From contig CAYHBW010000026.1 in NCBI GenBank assembly GCA_964355085.1, positions 1-11,838 on the forward strand: a stretch of DNA of 11,838 nt, given 5' to 3'. Origin of the DNA: REEB48 sp964355085. GTDB taxonomy: Bacteria; Patescibacteriota; Minisyncoccia; UBA6257; 02-FULL-45-10c. The notes under the pieces are model-generated. The model was not told where the DNA came from, ran no database searches, and was given only the letters and a program-made list of their open reading frames with translations. The position numbers were made by a program, and so were the translations under genes. Shown here one piece after another: positions 1-6,332 of this stretch (within the stretch, counting starts at the first letter, position 1; the number at the start of each line of letters is the position of its first letter).

Positions 1-602
1 TCACGGAGCTGATTGATGAATATTATCATCGTATTGGATTTGGCGGAGATTGCGGTAAGTTTTCGGAGCGCCTGGGACATCATGCGGGCCTGCAAGCCGA
101 CGTGATGAGCACCCATTTCTCCTTCAATTTCAGCTTTCGGAGTCAGGGCGGCGACGGAATCGACGACAACCACGTCTATGATGTTGGACTTTACCAGGCT
201 TTCCAGGATGTTCAATGCGTCCTCCCCGCTGTCCGGCTGGGAGATGAGAAGATCTTTGACTTTGACTCCGAGTCTGGCGGCATAATCCGGATCCATGGCG
301 TGTTCAGCGTCTATAAAAGCCACTTTCCCGTCTTTTTTTTGCGCTTGCGCTATGACATTCAGGGCGAGAGTGGTTTTGCCGCTGGATTCAGGGCCGAATA
401 TCTCGATTATCCTGCCTTTAGGCAGTCCGCCGACTCCGAGAGCCAGATCAAGGGAAAAAGATCCGGTAGGAATGACGTCGACGTTTACTTTCTTGGCGTC
501 GCCGAGCTTCATTATCGCGCCTTCGCCGTATTTATCCTGAAGAGTGGATAATAATTCTTCTAGCCCCCCTCCCTGTTCCTCCTGCTTTTTTTCTTTACTC
601 AT
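1..602 (-). CDS. recA: Recombinase RecA, N-terminal part (cut by window edge)
   Basis: RecA binds single-stranded DNA, forms ATP-dependent filaments, drives strand exchange and (in bacteria with LexA) triggers the SOS response. The 200 complete codons present read as a standard RecA core. They show the Walker A motif GPESSGKT at residues 70-77, the catalytic Glu of the FIDAEHA motif at 100, the Walker B stretch VVVVDS ending at Asp148-Ser149, the loop-1 region GEMGAHHVGLQARMMSQALR at 161-180, and NQLR at 197-200 followed by a partial Glu codon. About 140-150 residues (loop 2 and the C-terminal domain) lie beyond position 1. The ATG at 602 is the only sensible start, giving the usual short charged N-terminus. 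No Shine-Dalgarno is visible. A TATAAA hexamer ends 8 nt before the ATG, so the message may have almost no leader. The RodZ-like gene lies 109 nt upstream on the same strand. Confidence 0.98.
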   Translation of the reverse strand, partial: MSKEKKQEEQGGGLEELLSTLQDKYGEGAIMKLGDAKKVNVDVIPTGSFSLDLALGVGGLPKGRIIEIFGPESSGKTTLALNVIAQAQKKDGKVAFIDAEHAMDPDYAARLGVKVKDLLISQPDSGEDALNILESLVKSNIIDVVVVDSVAALTPKAEIEGEMGAHHVGLQARMMSQALRKLTAISAKSNTMIIFINQLR

Positions 603-636
603 GATGTTAATTTATAAATTAAACTTATTTAATTAT

Positions 637-656
637 TTGTCTCCGAAATAAGACAA
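637..656 (-). promoter_or_regulatory. Inverted repeat upstream of recA, possible operator
   Basis: TTGTCT, 8 nt, AGACAA forms a perfect 6-bp inverted repeat centred about 45 nt before the recA start. On the recA strand the first arm also resembles a -35 box (TTGTCT). No consensus LexA box of the E. coli or B. subtilis type is present. A regulatory role is inference from position and symmetry only. Confidence 0.3.
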
Positions 657-711
657 GTGAATATTAGCATTGAACATCTGTCATTTGAAATATCGGGCTG
701 TTAATAAGTGC

Positions 712-1383
712 CTATCTGCGGATTTCCGGAAGCTCGGCCGGCGGCTGATAAAGGATCTGCCTGACCTGCGATGTTTCGCTGCCGAGGAATCTCACTGCCT
801 TGAATTCAAAATAATTCAAACCAGGCTGGAGCCCGTATTCTTTGAGGAACGTGCCGTCCTGGCTTATGAAAATTTCTTCGCCGTTGACCGTCAGCTTGTC
901 TTTCTGATCGAGCCGCCCGGTTATCGCCACCCGGTCTTCAATAGTCGTGAATATCGGGGATTCGGGGAATGTAATCCGGAGATCCGGCTTGCCTATCAGT
1001 CTTCCGGCATTGGACAGAAGATATGCGGCGAAAAATAATCCGAGAATGGCGGAAAATATCTGCTTTCTCGAAAGATGGCGTATTGCGAACCGGTTTTCTG
1101 GAAGTGTATCGTATTTTCCGGATGTCCCTCTAGATAATTCCTTCTTATAGAGATCCCATATTTCGTCATGATTGAGATTCAGAACCTCGGATATCTTTTT
1201 GATATATCCTCTGACGTAAGGCGGCGGCGGAAGCTTCTCGACTTCAATATTCTGGATGGCCAGAATATAGCGTTCGGAGATTCCGGTCAGCTGGGAAAGT
1301 TTTTCGTGGTTGACGTTCCGGAGCTGGAGCGCTTCGTTCATCAATGATTTGAGATCGGAATGCGGTTCTAAATTGTTAGCCAT
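712..1383 (-). CDS. RodZ-like protein: HTH domain, one membrane segment, outer domain
   Basis: The 223-residue protein has the RodZ-type layout. A cytoplasmic helix-turn-helix domain spans about residues 10-80 (EKLSQLTGISERYILAIQN, then YVRGYIKKISEVLNL). A basic juxtamembrane stretch RHLSRKQ at 102-108 precedes one membrane helix at about 109-127. An outer domain of about 90 residues (135-223) with alternating beta-type sequence follows (RVAITGRLDQKDKLTVNGEE), resembling the Ig-like or glucodextranase-B-like domains attached to such proteins. RodZ links the MreB cytoskeleton to wall synthesis and cell shape. Whether this one does so is inference, since no mreB is in the window. A proline run PPPPY sits at 52-56 in the HTH domain, a common feature of this family. 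The ATG start has no Shine-Dalgarno; a -10-like TAAAAT lies 14 nt before it. It could be cotranscribed with recA downstream. Confidence 0.8.
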   Translation of the reverse strand: MANNLEPHSDLKSLMNEALQLRNVNHEKLSQLTGISERYILAIQNIEVEKLPPPPYVRGYIKKISEVLNLNHDEIWDLYKKELSRGTSGKYDTLPENRFAIRHLSRKQIFSAILGLFFAAYLLSNAGRLIGKPDLRITFPESPIFTTIEDRVAITGRLDQKDKLTVNGEEIFISQDGTFLKEYGLQPGLNYFEFKAVRFLGSETSQVRQILYQPPAELPEIRR

Positions 1384-1397
1384 AGGTGATTAGTACT

Positions 1398-1426
1398 ATT
1401 TTATAATATATGCGGTGTTTATACAA
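1398..1426 (-). promoter_or_regulatory. Putative promoter of the RodZ-like gene
   Basis: On the minus strand TTGTAT (1426-1421) and TAAAAT (1403-1398) are separated by 17 bp. The -10 matches consensus at 5 of 6 positions, the -35 only at its TTG. Expected transcription start is about 5-8 nt before the ATG at 1383, implying a very short leader. Confidence 0.35.
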
Positions 1427-1451
1427 TCATTTTTAGCGGTTATAAATCAAA

Positions 1452-1479
1452 TTGCAATAATCGGAAAATCAGGTAAGAT
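1452..1479 (+). promoter_or_regulatory. Putative promoter of tRNA-Leu
   Basis: TTGCAA (1452-1457), a 16-bp spacer and TAAGAT (1474-1479) precede the tRNA by 9 nt. Each box matches the sigma-70 consensus at 4 of 6 positions. Position relative to the tRNA 5' end is right; sequence support is moderate. Confidence 0.35.
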
Positions 1480-1488
1480 ATTTATGAC

Positions 1489-1571
1489 GCCGCCGTGGTG
1501 AAATGGCATACACGACAGACTTAAGATCTGTTGCTCGCAAGAGCGTGTCGGTTCGAGTCCGACCGGCGGCA
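1489..1571 (+). tRNA. tRNA-Leu(UAA)
   Basis: This is a class II tRNA with a full cloverleaf. The acceptor stem is GCCGCCG with CGGCGGC. The D-arm is GTG...CAC. The anticodon stem is ACAGA/TCTGT around loop CTTAAGA, with anticodon TAA at 1522-1524. The long variable arm is GCTC-GCAA-GAGC, and the T-arm is GTCGG-TTCGAGT-CCGAC. Discriminator A is at 1571. The following bases are CA, so the 3' CCA is not encoded and must be added by nucleotidyltransferase. A terminator hairpin begins about 10 nt downstream, so this is probably a single-gene transcript. Confidence 0.97.
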
Positions 1572-1580
1572 CAAAAAGAA

Positions 1581-1610
1581 AAAACCGCATTTGCGGTTTT
1601 TATATTTTTT
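1581..1610 (+). terminator. Terminator after tRNA-Leu, probably bidirectional
   Basis: AAAACCGC and GCGGTTTT (1581-1600) make an 8-bp stem with a 4-nt loop, followed by TATATTTTTT. Read on the minus strand the same hairpin is followed by TTTCTTTTTG, so it can also end the patatin-like gene. The stop codon of that gene (1602-1600) lies at the hairpin's edge. Confidence 0.8.
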
Positions 1611-2616
1611 CCCAGAATTCATCGGAAATCTTATAGCATTGTTCGATGGCCAGATTCACATCTCCCGGATAGCCGATTTCAGGATCATCTTTCTGGAATC
1701 CCAGAGTATGAAGGGTCGGGATGGGGGATGGCGGAGTGAGGATTATGATCCTGTGCGGGGAGAATATATCAGCCACATCCCCGTCGTTTTTAGCGGCTTC
1801 CACGGTCTCATCAATGAGATGCTTGATCCGGCGTCTGATTTTTTTATGAAACGGATTGGCATCTTCAAACCGTCCGGAGGGGTTGTTCTCCAATATGTCA
1901 TATCCCCTGCCCCTGGCGTATTTTATTTCCCGTTCATCAAGCTTCATCACGATGTCGTGGAATCCTGAAACGAACTGCCGGTAAAACGGGAGTTCGCCGA
2001 AGTTTCTCGGCGTCTGACTGAAGTGATCGTTCATGAAGATGAAGATGGTATCGCAGCGGGCCTTGATAGCTTCACTTAGAGTGAAACCCATGCCGTCTCC
2101 GTACCAGTCTCCGTCAATTAGCGCCGAAGGGAGGACGCCATAGAGGCCGATTGCCCCTGAAAGTATTTTTTCCGGACGGGTTGGGTCTTTCAGGAATTCC
2201 GGATCATGATTCGAAAATGCCGTGATTTTTTTCTTGTTCCGGTTATTGGCGATGATATGATATTCGATTCGGGAATCCGCAATTGCACGGAAATCCAGAT
2301 TTTTGATTATCAGATTGAAGATGTTTTTTTCGCTGAAAATAGACGGCTTGAGCAGGGGAACATTTTTCGATATGTCCCACTTATTGAAAATACTCGATGG
2401 TCCGAGCTCCTGGATCTTGAGCCAAAGCCGCTCCACCTCCGCCACGTTCCAATCGGTGGAAATAAGTTTTGCGGAAGTGAGAGCGCCTACCGAGACTCCC
2501 TGGACGTAATCCGGTCTTACCCCCCTTTCAGCCAGCGCTTTTACGAATCCTACGCTGTAGCATCCGGCAAGGCCTCCGCCGTTGAATATCATTCCGACTC
2601 TTCCGAGGTTTCTCAT
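1600..2616 (-). CDS. Patatin-like phospholipase family protein
   Basis: The 338-residue protein has all the patatin hallmarks in order. The glycine-rich oxyanion-hole motif NGGGLAG is at 12-18. The nucleophile elbow GVSVG is at 40-44, with Ser42. The catalytic Asp-Gly is at 174-175, within IDGDWYGDGMG (167-177). Patatin-fold enzymes cleave acyl esters from phospholipids or other lipids with a Ser-Asp dyad; the substrate cannot be told from sequence. No signal peptide or membrane helix is obvious, so the enzyme is probably cytosolic or peripheral. The basic stretch KKIRRRIKH (258-266) could touch membrane lipids. The ATG at 2616 is chosen because AGGA lies 6 nt upstream and the oxyanion motif follows closely, as is usual. 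An out-of-frame ATG 4 nt earlier is not used. hsp20 lies upstream on the same strand, but a strong terminator separates the two. Confidence 0.9.
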   Translation of the reverse strand: MRNLGRVGMIFNGGGLAGCYSVGFVKALAERGVRPDYVQGVSVGALTSAKLISTDWNVAEVERLWLKIQELGPSSIFNKWDISKNVPLLKPSIFSEKNIFNLIIKNLDFRAIADSRIEYHIIANNRNKKKITAFSNHDPEFLKDPTRPEKILSGAIGLYGVLPSALIDGDWYGDGMGFTLSEAIKARCDTIFIFMNDHFSQTPRNFGELPFYRQFVSGFHDIVMKLDEREIKYARGRGYDILENNPSGRFEDANPFHKKIRRRIKHLIDETVEAAKNDGDVADIFSPHRIIILTPPSPIPTLHTLGFQKDDPEIGYPGDVNLAIEQCYKISDEFWEKI

Positions 2617-2670
2617 TCATATTCCTAAGTCGAAGAACTTATAATTAAAGTAACCCTATTTTGCTGAAAA

Positions 2671-2700
2671 TTCAAATTTTAAATTATAAATTTAAAAAAA
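2671..2700. repeat. AT-only low-complexity block in the hsp20-patatin gap
   Basis: This gap (2617-2761) holds a run made almost only of A and T, containing AAATTATAAATTT at 2681-2693. The same 13-mer occurs on the coding strand inside valS (4320-4308), and a close variant occurs in tsaD. The rest of the gap holds the hsp20 terminator and no gene. I see no convincing promoter for the patatin-like gene here. Confidence 0.5.
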
Positions 2701-2730
2701 GCCAAATCACCAATAATAAAAACCGGAATA

Positions 2731-2757
2731 AAAAACTTCCCCGGAAGGGAAGTTTTT
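2731..2757 (-). terminator. Strong terminator after hsp20
   Basis: AAAAACTTCCC (2731-2741) and GGGAAGTTTTT (2747-2757) form a perfect 11-bp stem with a 5-nt loop. On the minus strand it begins 5 nt after the hsp20 stop and continues into a T-rich tail (TTTTTATTCC), so it acts on hsp20. It is symmetric enough to work in both directions. Confidence 0.85.
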
Positions 2758-2761
2758 TATT

Positions 2762-3256
2762 TCAGTTCAAGCTTACTTTCAGTTTCTTGGATTTCCGTCT
2801 GTCCACTTTCGGCATGTGAATCGTCAGGACGCCGTTTTTAAGCGTGGCTTCGGATTTTTCCGGATCGATTTCCTGCGGGAGGATGACTGATCGGGAGAAT
2901 CTGCCCCAATAGCATTCCTGATAGAAATAGTCCTCTTCGGAAATTTTCCTTTCCTTTTCGCGCTTTCCGCGGATGGTGACTGATTCAGGGGAGATGTCCA
3001 CATCCAGATTTTCCGGATCAACTCCGGCAATGGTGGATTCGACAACTATTTCGGCCGGAGTCTGATAGACATCGATTGTCAGCTGCCCTTCGCCTTCGTC
3101 GAGAAGCTCGGCGATGGAAGATTCTTTTTTGCTTTCGGATTTGGATCTGGTCGGGAGAGTCGTCGCTTTCGCGAGTTCAATATGCGGTTCGATGGCGGTT
3201 TCTTCGTTCATCGCATCAGTGAGTCCTTCAAAAAACTTTTTTGCATCTTGATCCAT
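2762..3256 (-). CDS. Hsp20/alpha-crystallin family small heat-shock protein
   Basis: The 164-residue protein has a variable acidic N-terminal arm (1-56). The alpha-crystallin domain spans about 57-152: LTIDVYQTPAEIVVESTIAG, then DLDVDISPESVTIRGKRE-type strands, then the signature ATLKNGVLTIHMPK at 137-150. A short tail KKLKVSLN carries a V-x-L pair like the I-x-I anchor of small heat-shock proteins. These ATP-independent chaperones hold unfolding proteins in soluble oligomers for later refolding. The aromatic loop YFYQECYWGRF (110-120) is typical of bacterial members. The ATG at 3256 has no visible Shine-Dalgarno. PrsW lies 60 nt upstream on the same strand, with hairpins but no clear terminator between, so cotranscription with valS-prsW is possible. 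No CIRCE or other heat-shock operator is seen. Confidence 0.95.
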   Translation of the reverse strand: MDQDAKKFFEGLTDAMNEETAIEPHIELAKATTLPTRSKSESKKESSIAELLDEGEGQLTIDVYQTPAEIVVESTIAGVDPENLDVDISPESVTIRGKREKERKISEEDYFYQECYWGRFSRSVILPQEIDPEKSEATLKNGVLTIHMPKVDRRKSKKLKVSLN

Positions 3257-3288
3257 ATGGGTAGTTTTTAGTTATTTTATTTATCGAT

Positions 3289-3330
3289 CACCCGCGTCGT
3301 TGGCGGGGTGAAGCGTCTACTGACGCTTCA
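3289..3330. repeat. Two adjacent hairpins between prsW and hsp20
   Basis: TGAAGCGTC and GACGCTTCA (3309-3317, 3322-3330) form a 9-bp stem with a TACT loop that contains part of the prsW stop codon. CCCGC...GCGGG (3291-3307) forms a second stem beside it. Neither is followed by a T-run on the minus strand, so these are not classic terminators. They may stabilise the prsW 3' end or attenuate readthrough into hsp20. Confidence 0.45.
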
Positions 3331-3967
3331 ACTTTTCGAAATCGTAAAGTATGAAGAGCGCCGCGACCATCAGGAACGTGGTCGGAACCACGACGGGCTC
3401 ATAATTAAGTATAAGATAATTGAATCCGGTATGCAAAGTCGCGGCAAGTGCAAAACCTACATATAGGAGATATTTCCTGCGGGTGATGATTTCGCGCGCC
3501 CAATAGTATCCTAGGAGTCCGGAACTCAAGGTATGGAGAAGGGTGGCACCGATGAACCGCAAAGTGGTTGTTTCAAAAAGAAGTTCGGTGGATTTCGACG
3601 CGGCGGCGATGTTCTCGACCGCGGCGAAACCGAGTGCGGCGACTATCAGATAGATCATGGCATCCACCGGTTCATCGAAATCGTACGGATGCTTGTCTAT
3701 GACCAGCCGGGCGGCTCCGAACTTGAATATCTCTTCGATTGCCGAAAGGACGAAGAAGGAAATGATGCCGTACTGGACTATTCCACGATCGATGGCCCAG
3801 CCGTTGAACGTCATCTGAACCCCGAGGACGATGAACGTGCTCACGGCGCCTGCAATGAAGGTTTCGAGTATCAGGCGTTTCGGTTCAGGATGCGGATCTT
3901 CTTTAAGATAGAAAAACAGCCAGGCGAAGGATGGCAGAAGTCCGAGCAGAAGGGGCAGGGAGATCAT
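3317..3967 (-). CDS. PrsW-family glutamic intramembrane protease
   Basis: The 216-residue protein is mostly hydrophobic, with about seven predicted membrane segments. It carries the PrsW signature residues: the EE pair in SAIEEIFKF (Glu78-Glu79), the FDEPVDAMIY loop (97-105), GFAAVEN with Glu118-Asn119, His145 in ATLLHTLSSG, and His179 in LHTGFN. In Bacillus subtilis PrsW makes the site-1 cut in the anti-sigma factor RsiW. Homologues are widespread and their substrates are mostly unknown; no anti-sigma factor is present here. The ATG lies 9 nt after the valS stop, so the two genes are almost certainly cotranscribed. The length is typical of the family. Confidence 0.9.
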   Translation of the reverse strand: MISLPLLLGLLPSFAWLFFYLKEDPHPEPKRLILETFIAGAVSTFIVLGVQMTFNGWAIDRGIVQYGIISFFVLSAIEEIFKFGAARLVIDKHPYDFDEPVDAMIYLIVAALGFAAVENIAAASKSTELLFETTTLRFIGATLLHTLSSGLLGYYWAREIITRRKYLLYVGFALAATLHTGFNYLILNYEPVVVPTTFLMVAALFILYDFEKLKRQ

Positions 3968-3976
3968 GCTTTAATT

Positions 3977-6034
3977 CTACCACTCTTCAATCATCAGAAA
4001 ATCCTTTTCTTTCCCGGGGATATTCTGATAAACAGTTTCAGTGAGATGAGGCATGAAAGGATGTAGGAGCTTAAGAATTGAAAACAGGATGTGCCCGAGA
4101 ATCTGCTTGACCTCTTCATCGGTCCGATTCTTGCTAAGCTCGACATATTTATCGGCAAATTCATGCCAGATGAAATCATAAAGAGTATGCAGGGCCTGTC
4201 CGAACTGATAGGAGTCGATATCTTTTTCAACTGATTTTTTTGTTGTGTCAAGTTTTTCTAAGATTTCCTTATCTTCTTCCCTCAATTCTTTTATATTTGA
4301 TAATTTAAAATTTATAATTTCGTTTTGTTTTGATAAAACAAAACGCGCTATATTCCATACTTTATTTGCGAATTTTTTTCCGGCCATGACCGCAGTTTCG
4401 TCCCAGTGTATATCCTGTCCGCCCATGGCTTGCCAGATCAATCCAAAACGGGTCGCATCAGCGCCGTATTTTTCAATCAACGTCATCGGATCGATTCCGG
4501 TGCCGAGTGATTTGGACATCCGCCTTCCGTCTTTGGTCAGAATTGTCCCGTGGATGATGACGTCAGAAAAAGGTTTCTTGCCGGTGAATTCAAATCCGGA
4601 ATAGACCATGCGGGCGACCCAAAGGTTGATGATGTCGCGTGCTGTGGAAAGAACTTGAGTCGGATAGAAATTTTCCATATCCTTTGTTTTGTCCGGCCAG
4701 CCGAGCGTGGCAAACGGCCAGAGCGCGGAAGAGAACCAGGTGTCCAGAACATCCGTCTCTCCATTGAGCGGAACTTTATGCCCCCACCAGATTTGCCTGG
4801 AGATATTCCAGTCGCGGATATTTTCGAGCCAATCCAAATACACCTTTTCCCAATTTTGCGGATGGAATCTGACCTCGCCGTTTTTTACGGCTTGAACGGC
4901 GGTTTTTGCCAGTTCATCCATTTTCACGAACCATTGCAGGCTCGGCAAAGGTTCAATCACGCTAGCGCAGCGATAGCAAAGAGCGACATTGTGCGTATAG
5001 TCCTGCTCTTTTTCAATTAAGTTCTGACTTTTAAGTTCTTCAACTATTTTTTCCCGGCATTCAGCGACTTTCATTCCCGTAAAAGGCGCGCCGGCAGATT
5101 CAGTCATTTTACCGAGCGGACCGATAACTTTGATTATAGGAAGATTATGTTTTTCGCCAAGGCGGGCATCCAAGAGGTCATGCGCAGGGGTGACTTTGAC
5201 TGCGCCGGTTCCAAATCCCATTTCAATTTCTTCGTCTGCGATGACCGGAATTTCCCGGTTTTGAATCGGAAGCAATAAATTTTTTCCGACAAGCGCGCGG
5301 AACCGTTCATCTTTTGGATTTACGGCAACTGCGGTATCGCCGAGCATTGTTTCCGGACGGGTAGTTGCAACAACGACAAGGCCGCTTTTGTCAGCAAGCG
5401 GATATTTTATAAACCAAAGCTTTCCTTCCTCTTCTTTATATTCCAATTCCAGATCCGACAAGCTGGTCTGATCTTTAACGCACCAGTTGATTACGCGTTC
5501 GGCTTTATAAAGCCAACCCTTTTTTTGGTATTGCAAAAATGCTTCGCTGACCGCTTTCTGATACCCTTCGTCCATGGTGAACCGGGTGCGGGACCAATCC
5601 ATTGATGAGCCGAGCTTCTTAAATTGACCGAGGATTATATTTCCGTATTTATCCTTCCATTCCCAGACTTTTTCCAGGAATTTTTCCCGTCCGAGATCGT
5701 GGCGTGTGAGCCCCTGCTTTTTCAGATCTTTTTCCACGACATTTTGCGTGGCAATTCCGGCGTGATCTGTTCCCGGAACCCAGAGAGTCCGATAGCCCTC
5801 CATCCTTTTTTTACGGATAAGGATGTCCTGAATCGTGGCGTTTAGGGCGTGGCCCATATGAAGTGATCCGGTAACATTCGGAGGCGGGACGGTAATGCAG
5901 AAGGTTTTAGGTTTAAGGTTTAAGGTTTTAGAAACGGGAAGATTGTCCGGGTTAAAATATCCGGATTTTTCCCATTGCTCGTAGATTTTTTCTTCATGCG
6001 CTTTAGGGTCGTAGGCGGATGGAAGTTCTTTCAT
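3977..6034 (-). CDS. valS: Valyl-tRNA synthetase, compact form
   Basis: ValRS attaches valine to tRNA-Val and edits mischarged threonine. The 685-residue protein shows the HMGH form of the HIGH motif at 59-62 within PPPNVTGSLHMGHAL. The editing domain follows (TTRPETMLGDTAVAVNP at 224-240, GTGAVKVTPAHD at 275-286). CYRC at 353-356 comes next, then ISRQIWWGHK (411-420), DVLDTWFSSALWP (428-440), and RMSKS (KMSKS loop) at 505-509. The anticodon-binding helical bundle runs from about 550 to the end. Two parts usual in bacterial ValRS are missing. One is the roughly 30-residue segment between WWGHK and DVLDTWFSS, reduced here to VPLNGET. The other is the C-terminal coiled coil, since the protein stops at FLMIEEW. 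Two low-complexity in-frame patches occur, at 35-45 and 564-578. The ATG start has no Shine-Dalgarno; TATACT lies 9 nt before it. Confidence 0.96.
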   Translation of the reverse strand: MKELPSAYDPKAHEEKIYEQWEKSGYFNPDNLPVSKTLNLKPKTFCITVPPPNVTGSLHMGHALNATIQDILIRKKRMEGYRTLWVPGTDHAGIATQNVVEKDLKKQGLTRHDLGREKFLEKVWEWKDKYGNIILGQFKKLGSSMDWSRTRFTMDEGYQKAVSEAFLQYQKKGWLYKAERVINWCVKDQTSLSDLELEYKEEEGKLWFIKYPLADKSGLVVVATTRPETMLGDTAVAVNPKDERFRALVGKNLLLPIQNREIPVIADEEIEMGFGTGAVKVTPAHDLLDARLGEKHNLPIIKVIGPLGKMTESAGAPFTGMKVAECREKIVEELKSQNLIEKEQDYTHNVALCYRCASVIEPLPSLQWFVKMDELAKTAVQAVKNGEVRFHPQNWEKVYLDWLENIRDWNISRQIWWGHKVPLNGETDVLDTWFSSALWPFATLGWPDKTKDMENFYPTQVLSTARDIINLWVARMVYSGFEFTGKKPFSDVIIHGTILTKDGRRMSKSLGTGIDPMTLIEKYGADATRFGLIWQAMGGQDIHWDETAVMAGKKFANKVWNIARFVLSKQNEIINFKLSNIKELREEDKEILEKLDTTKKSVEKDIDSYQFGQALHTLYDFIWHEFADKYVELSKNRTDEEVKQILGHILFSILKLLHPFMPHLTETVYQNIPGKEKDFLMIEEW
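4301..4345. repeat. In-frame AT block plus perfect hairpin inside valS
   Basis: The AT block TAATTTAAAATTTATAATTT (4301-4320) is followed at once by CGTTTTGTTTT, GAT, AAAACAAAACG (4321-4345), a perfect 11-bp inverted repeat with a 3-nt loop. It encodes residues 564-578 (RFVLSKQNEIINFKL). The order and orientation match the patch in tsaD at 6984-7032, where the 20-mer is 18 of 20 identical. Confidence 0.7.
5902..5931. repeat. Four 7-bp repeats inside valS (AGGTTTT/AGGTTTA)
   Basis: Four head-to-tail units are present: AGGTTTT, AGGTTTA, AGGTTTA, AGGTTTT, then AG. They read on the coding strand as residues 35-45 (SKTLNLKPKTF), in a linker between the N-terminal helix and the PPPNVTG block of the catalytic core. 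The same unit occurs in tsaD about 1 kb away. Confidence 0.75.
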
Positions 6035-6063
6035 ATATTGGAAAGTATAAATGATTTTTTTGA

Positions 6064-6090
6064 AATAAAAAAGCAGCTCATTTAGCTGCT
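6064..6090 (-). terminator. Terminator of the zinc-ribbon gene, overlapping its stop codon
   Basis: On the minus strand AGCAGCT, AAATG, AGCTGCT (6090-6072) forms a 7-bp stem with a 5-nt loop, followed by TTTTTTATTTC. The TGA stop of the zinc-ribbon gene (6080-6078) straddles the loop and the 3' stem arm, so the last codons are part of the hairpin. valS begins 38 nt beyond and needs its own promoter or readthrough. Confidence 0.8.
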
Positions 6091-6284
6091 GATTTCTTAA
6101 GAATGGCTAGTGATTTCCTTGTGGCAAACTTCGCTTGGTTTATGGTAAAAATTATTCTTCTGCATTTTTGGCATTTCAGAGCGGGTGTTACAATTTTCGC
6201 CACTTTATTTTTTGAAGATGTGACTTTTATCGTTAACCATTCCTGTTTGAAAGTACCGCCGCATCTATTATTTCGACATTTCAT
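6078..6284 (-). CDS. Small basic zinc-ribbon protein, unknown function
   Basis: The 68-residue protein has four cysteines in a CX4C (Cys3, Cys8) and CX2C (Cys38, Cys41) arrangement, which fits one zinc ribbon. A lysine-rich helical tail follows (49-68, ending ATRKSLAILKKSAAK). Such small basic ribbons often bind RNA or ribosomes, but I do not recognise a family, so that role is inference. I start at the ATG at 6284 because AGAGG lies 9 nt before it. An earlier in-frame ATG at 6293 (adding MPI) abuts the same AGAGG with no spacer and would be poorly initiated. The gene sits 45 nt after tsaD on the same strand and ends in its own terminator, so tsaD and this gene probably share a transcript. 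The opposite-strand reading frame here is a shadow. Confidence 0.75.
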   Translation of the reverse strand: MKCRNNRCGGTFKQEWLTIKVTSSKNKVAKIVTPALKCQKCRRIIFTINQAKFATRKSLAILKKSAAK

Positions 6285-6316
6285 GATCGGCATCCTCTGA
6301 AGTTCTGCAGATATTT

Positions 6317-6332
6317 TAGATTTTAAAATCTA
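6317..6332. repeat. Perfect 16-bp AT-rich palindrome at the tsaD stop
   Basis: TAGATTTTAAAATCTA is its own reverse complement and contains the tsaD stop codon at 6332-6330. It lacks a loop, so it is a weak RNA hairpin. A similar perfect 16-bp palindrome, TTAATTTATAAATTAA, lies at 607-622 before recA. It could be a protein-binding site or chance in AT-rich spacer. Confidence 0.4.

Noticed and set aside
102..551. A 149-residue plus-strand reading frame opposite recA
   Set aside because: It is the antisense shadow of a clear RecA and shows no family features.
1489..1571. tRNA-Leu regarded as broken because CCA is not encoded
   Set aside because: Many bacteria lack encoded CCA and add it enzymatically; the cloverleaf is complete.
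3289..3310. Rho-independent terminator after prsW
   Set aside because: A GC-rich stem exists but no T-run follows on the minus strand, so I list it only as a hairpin.
3533..4066. A 177-residue plus-strand frame opposite prsW and the end of valS
   Set aside because: It overlaps two confident genes on the other strand and has the composition of a shadow frame.
4301..4345. CRISPR-like or IS-terminus interpretation of the valS hairpin
   Set aside because: There is one copy with a 3-nt loop, no spacers, no transposase and no direct target repeats visible.
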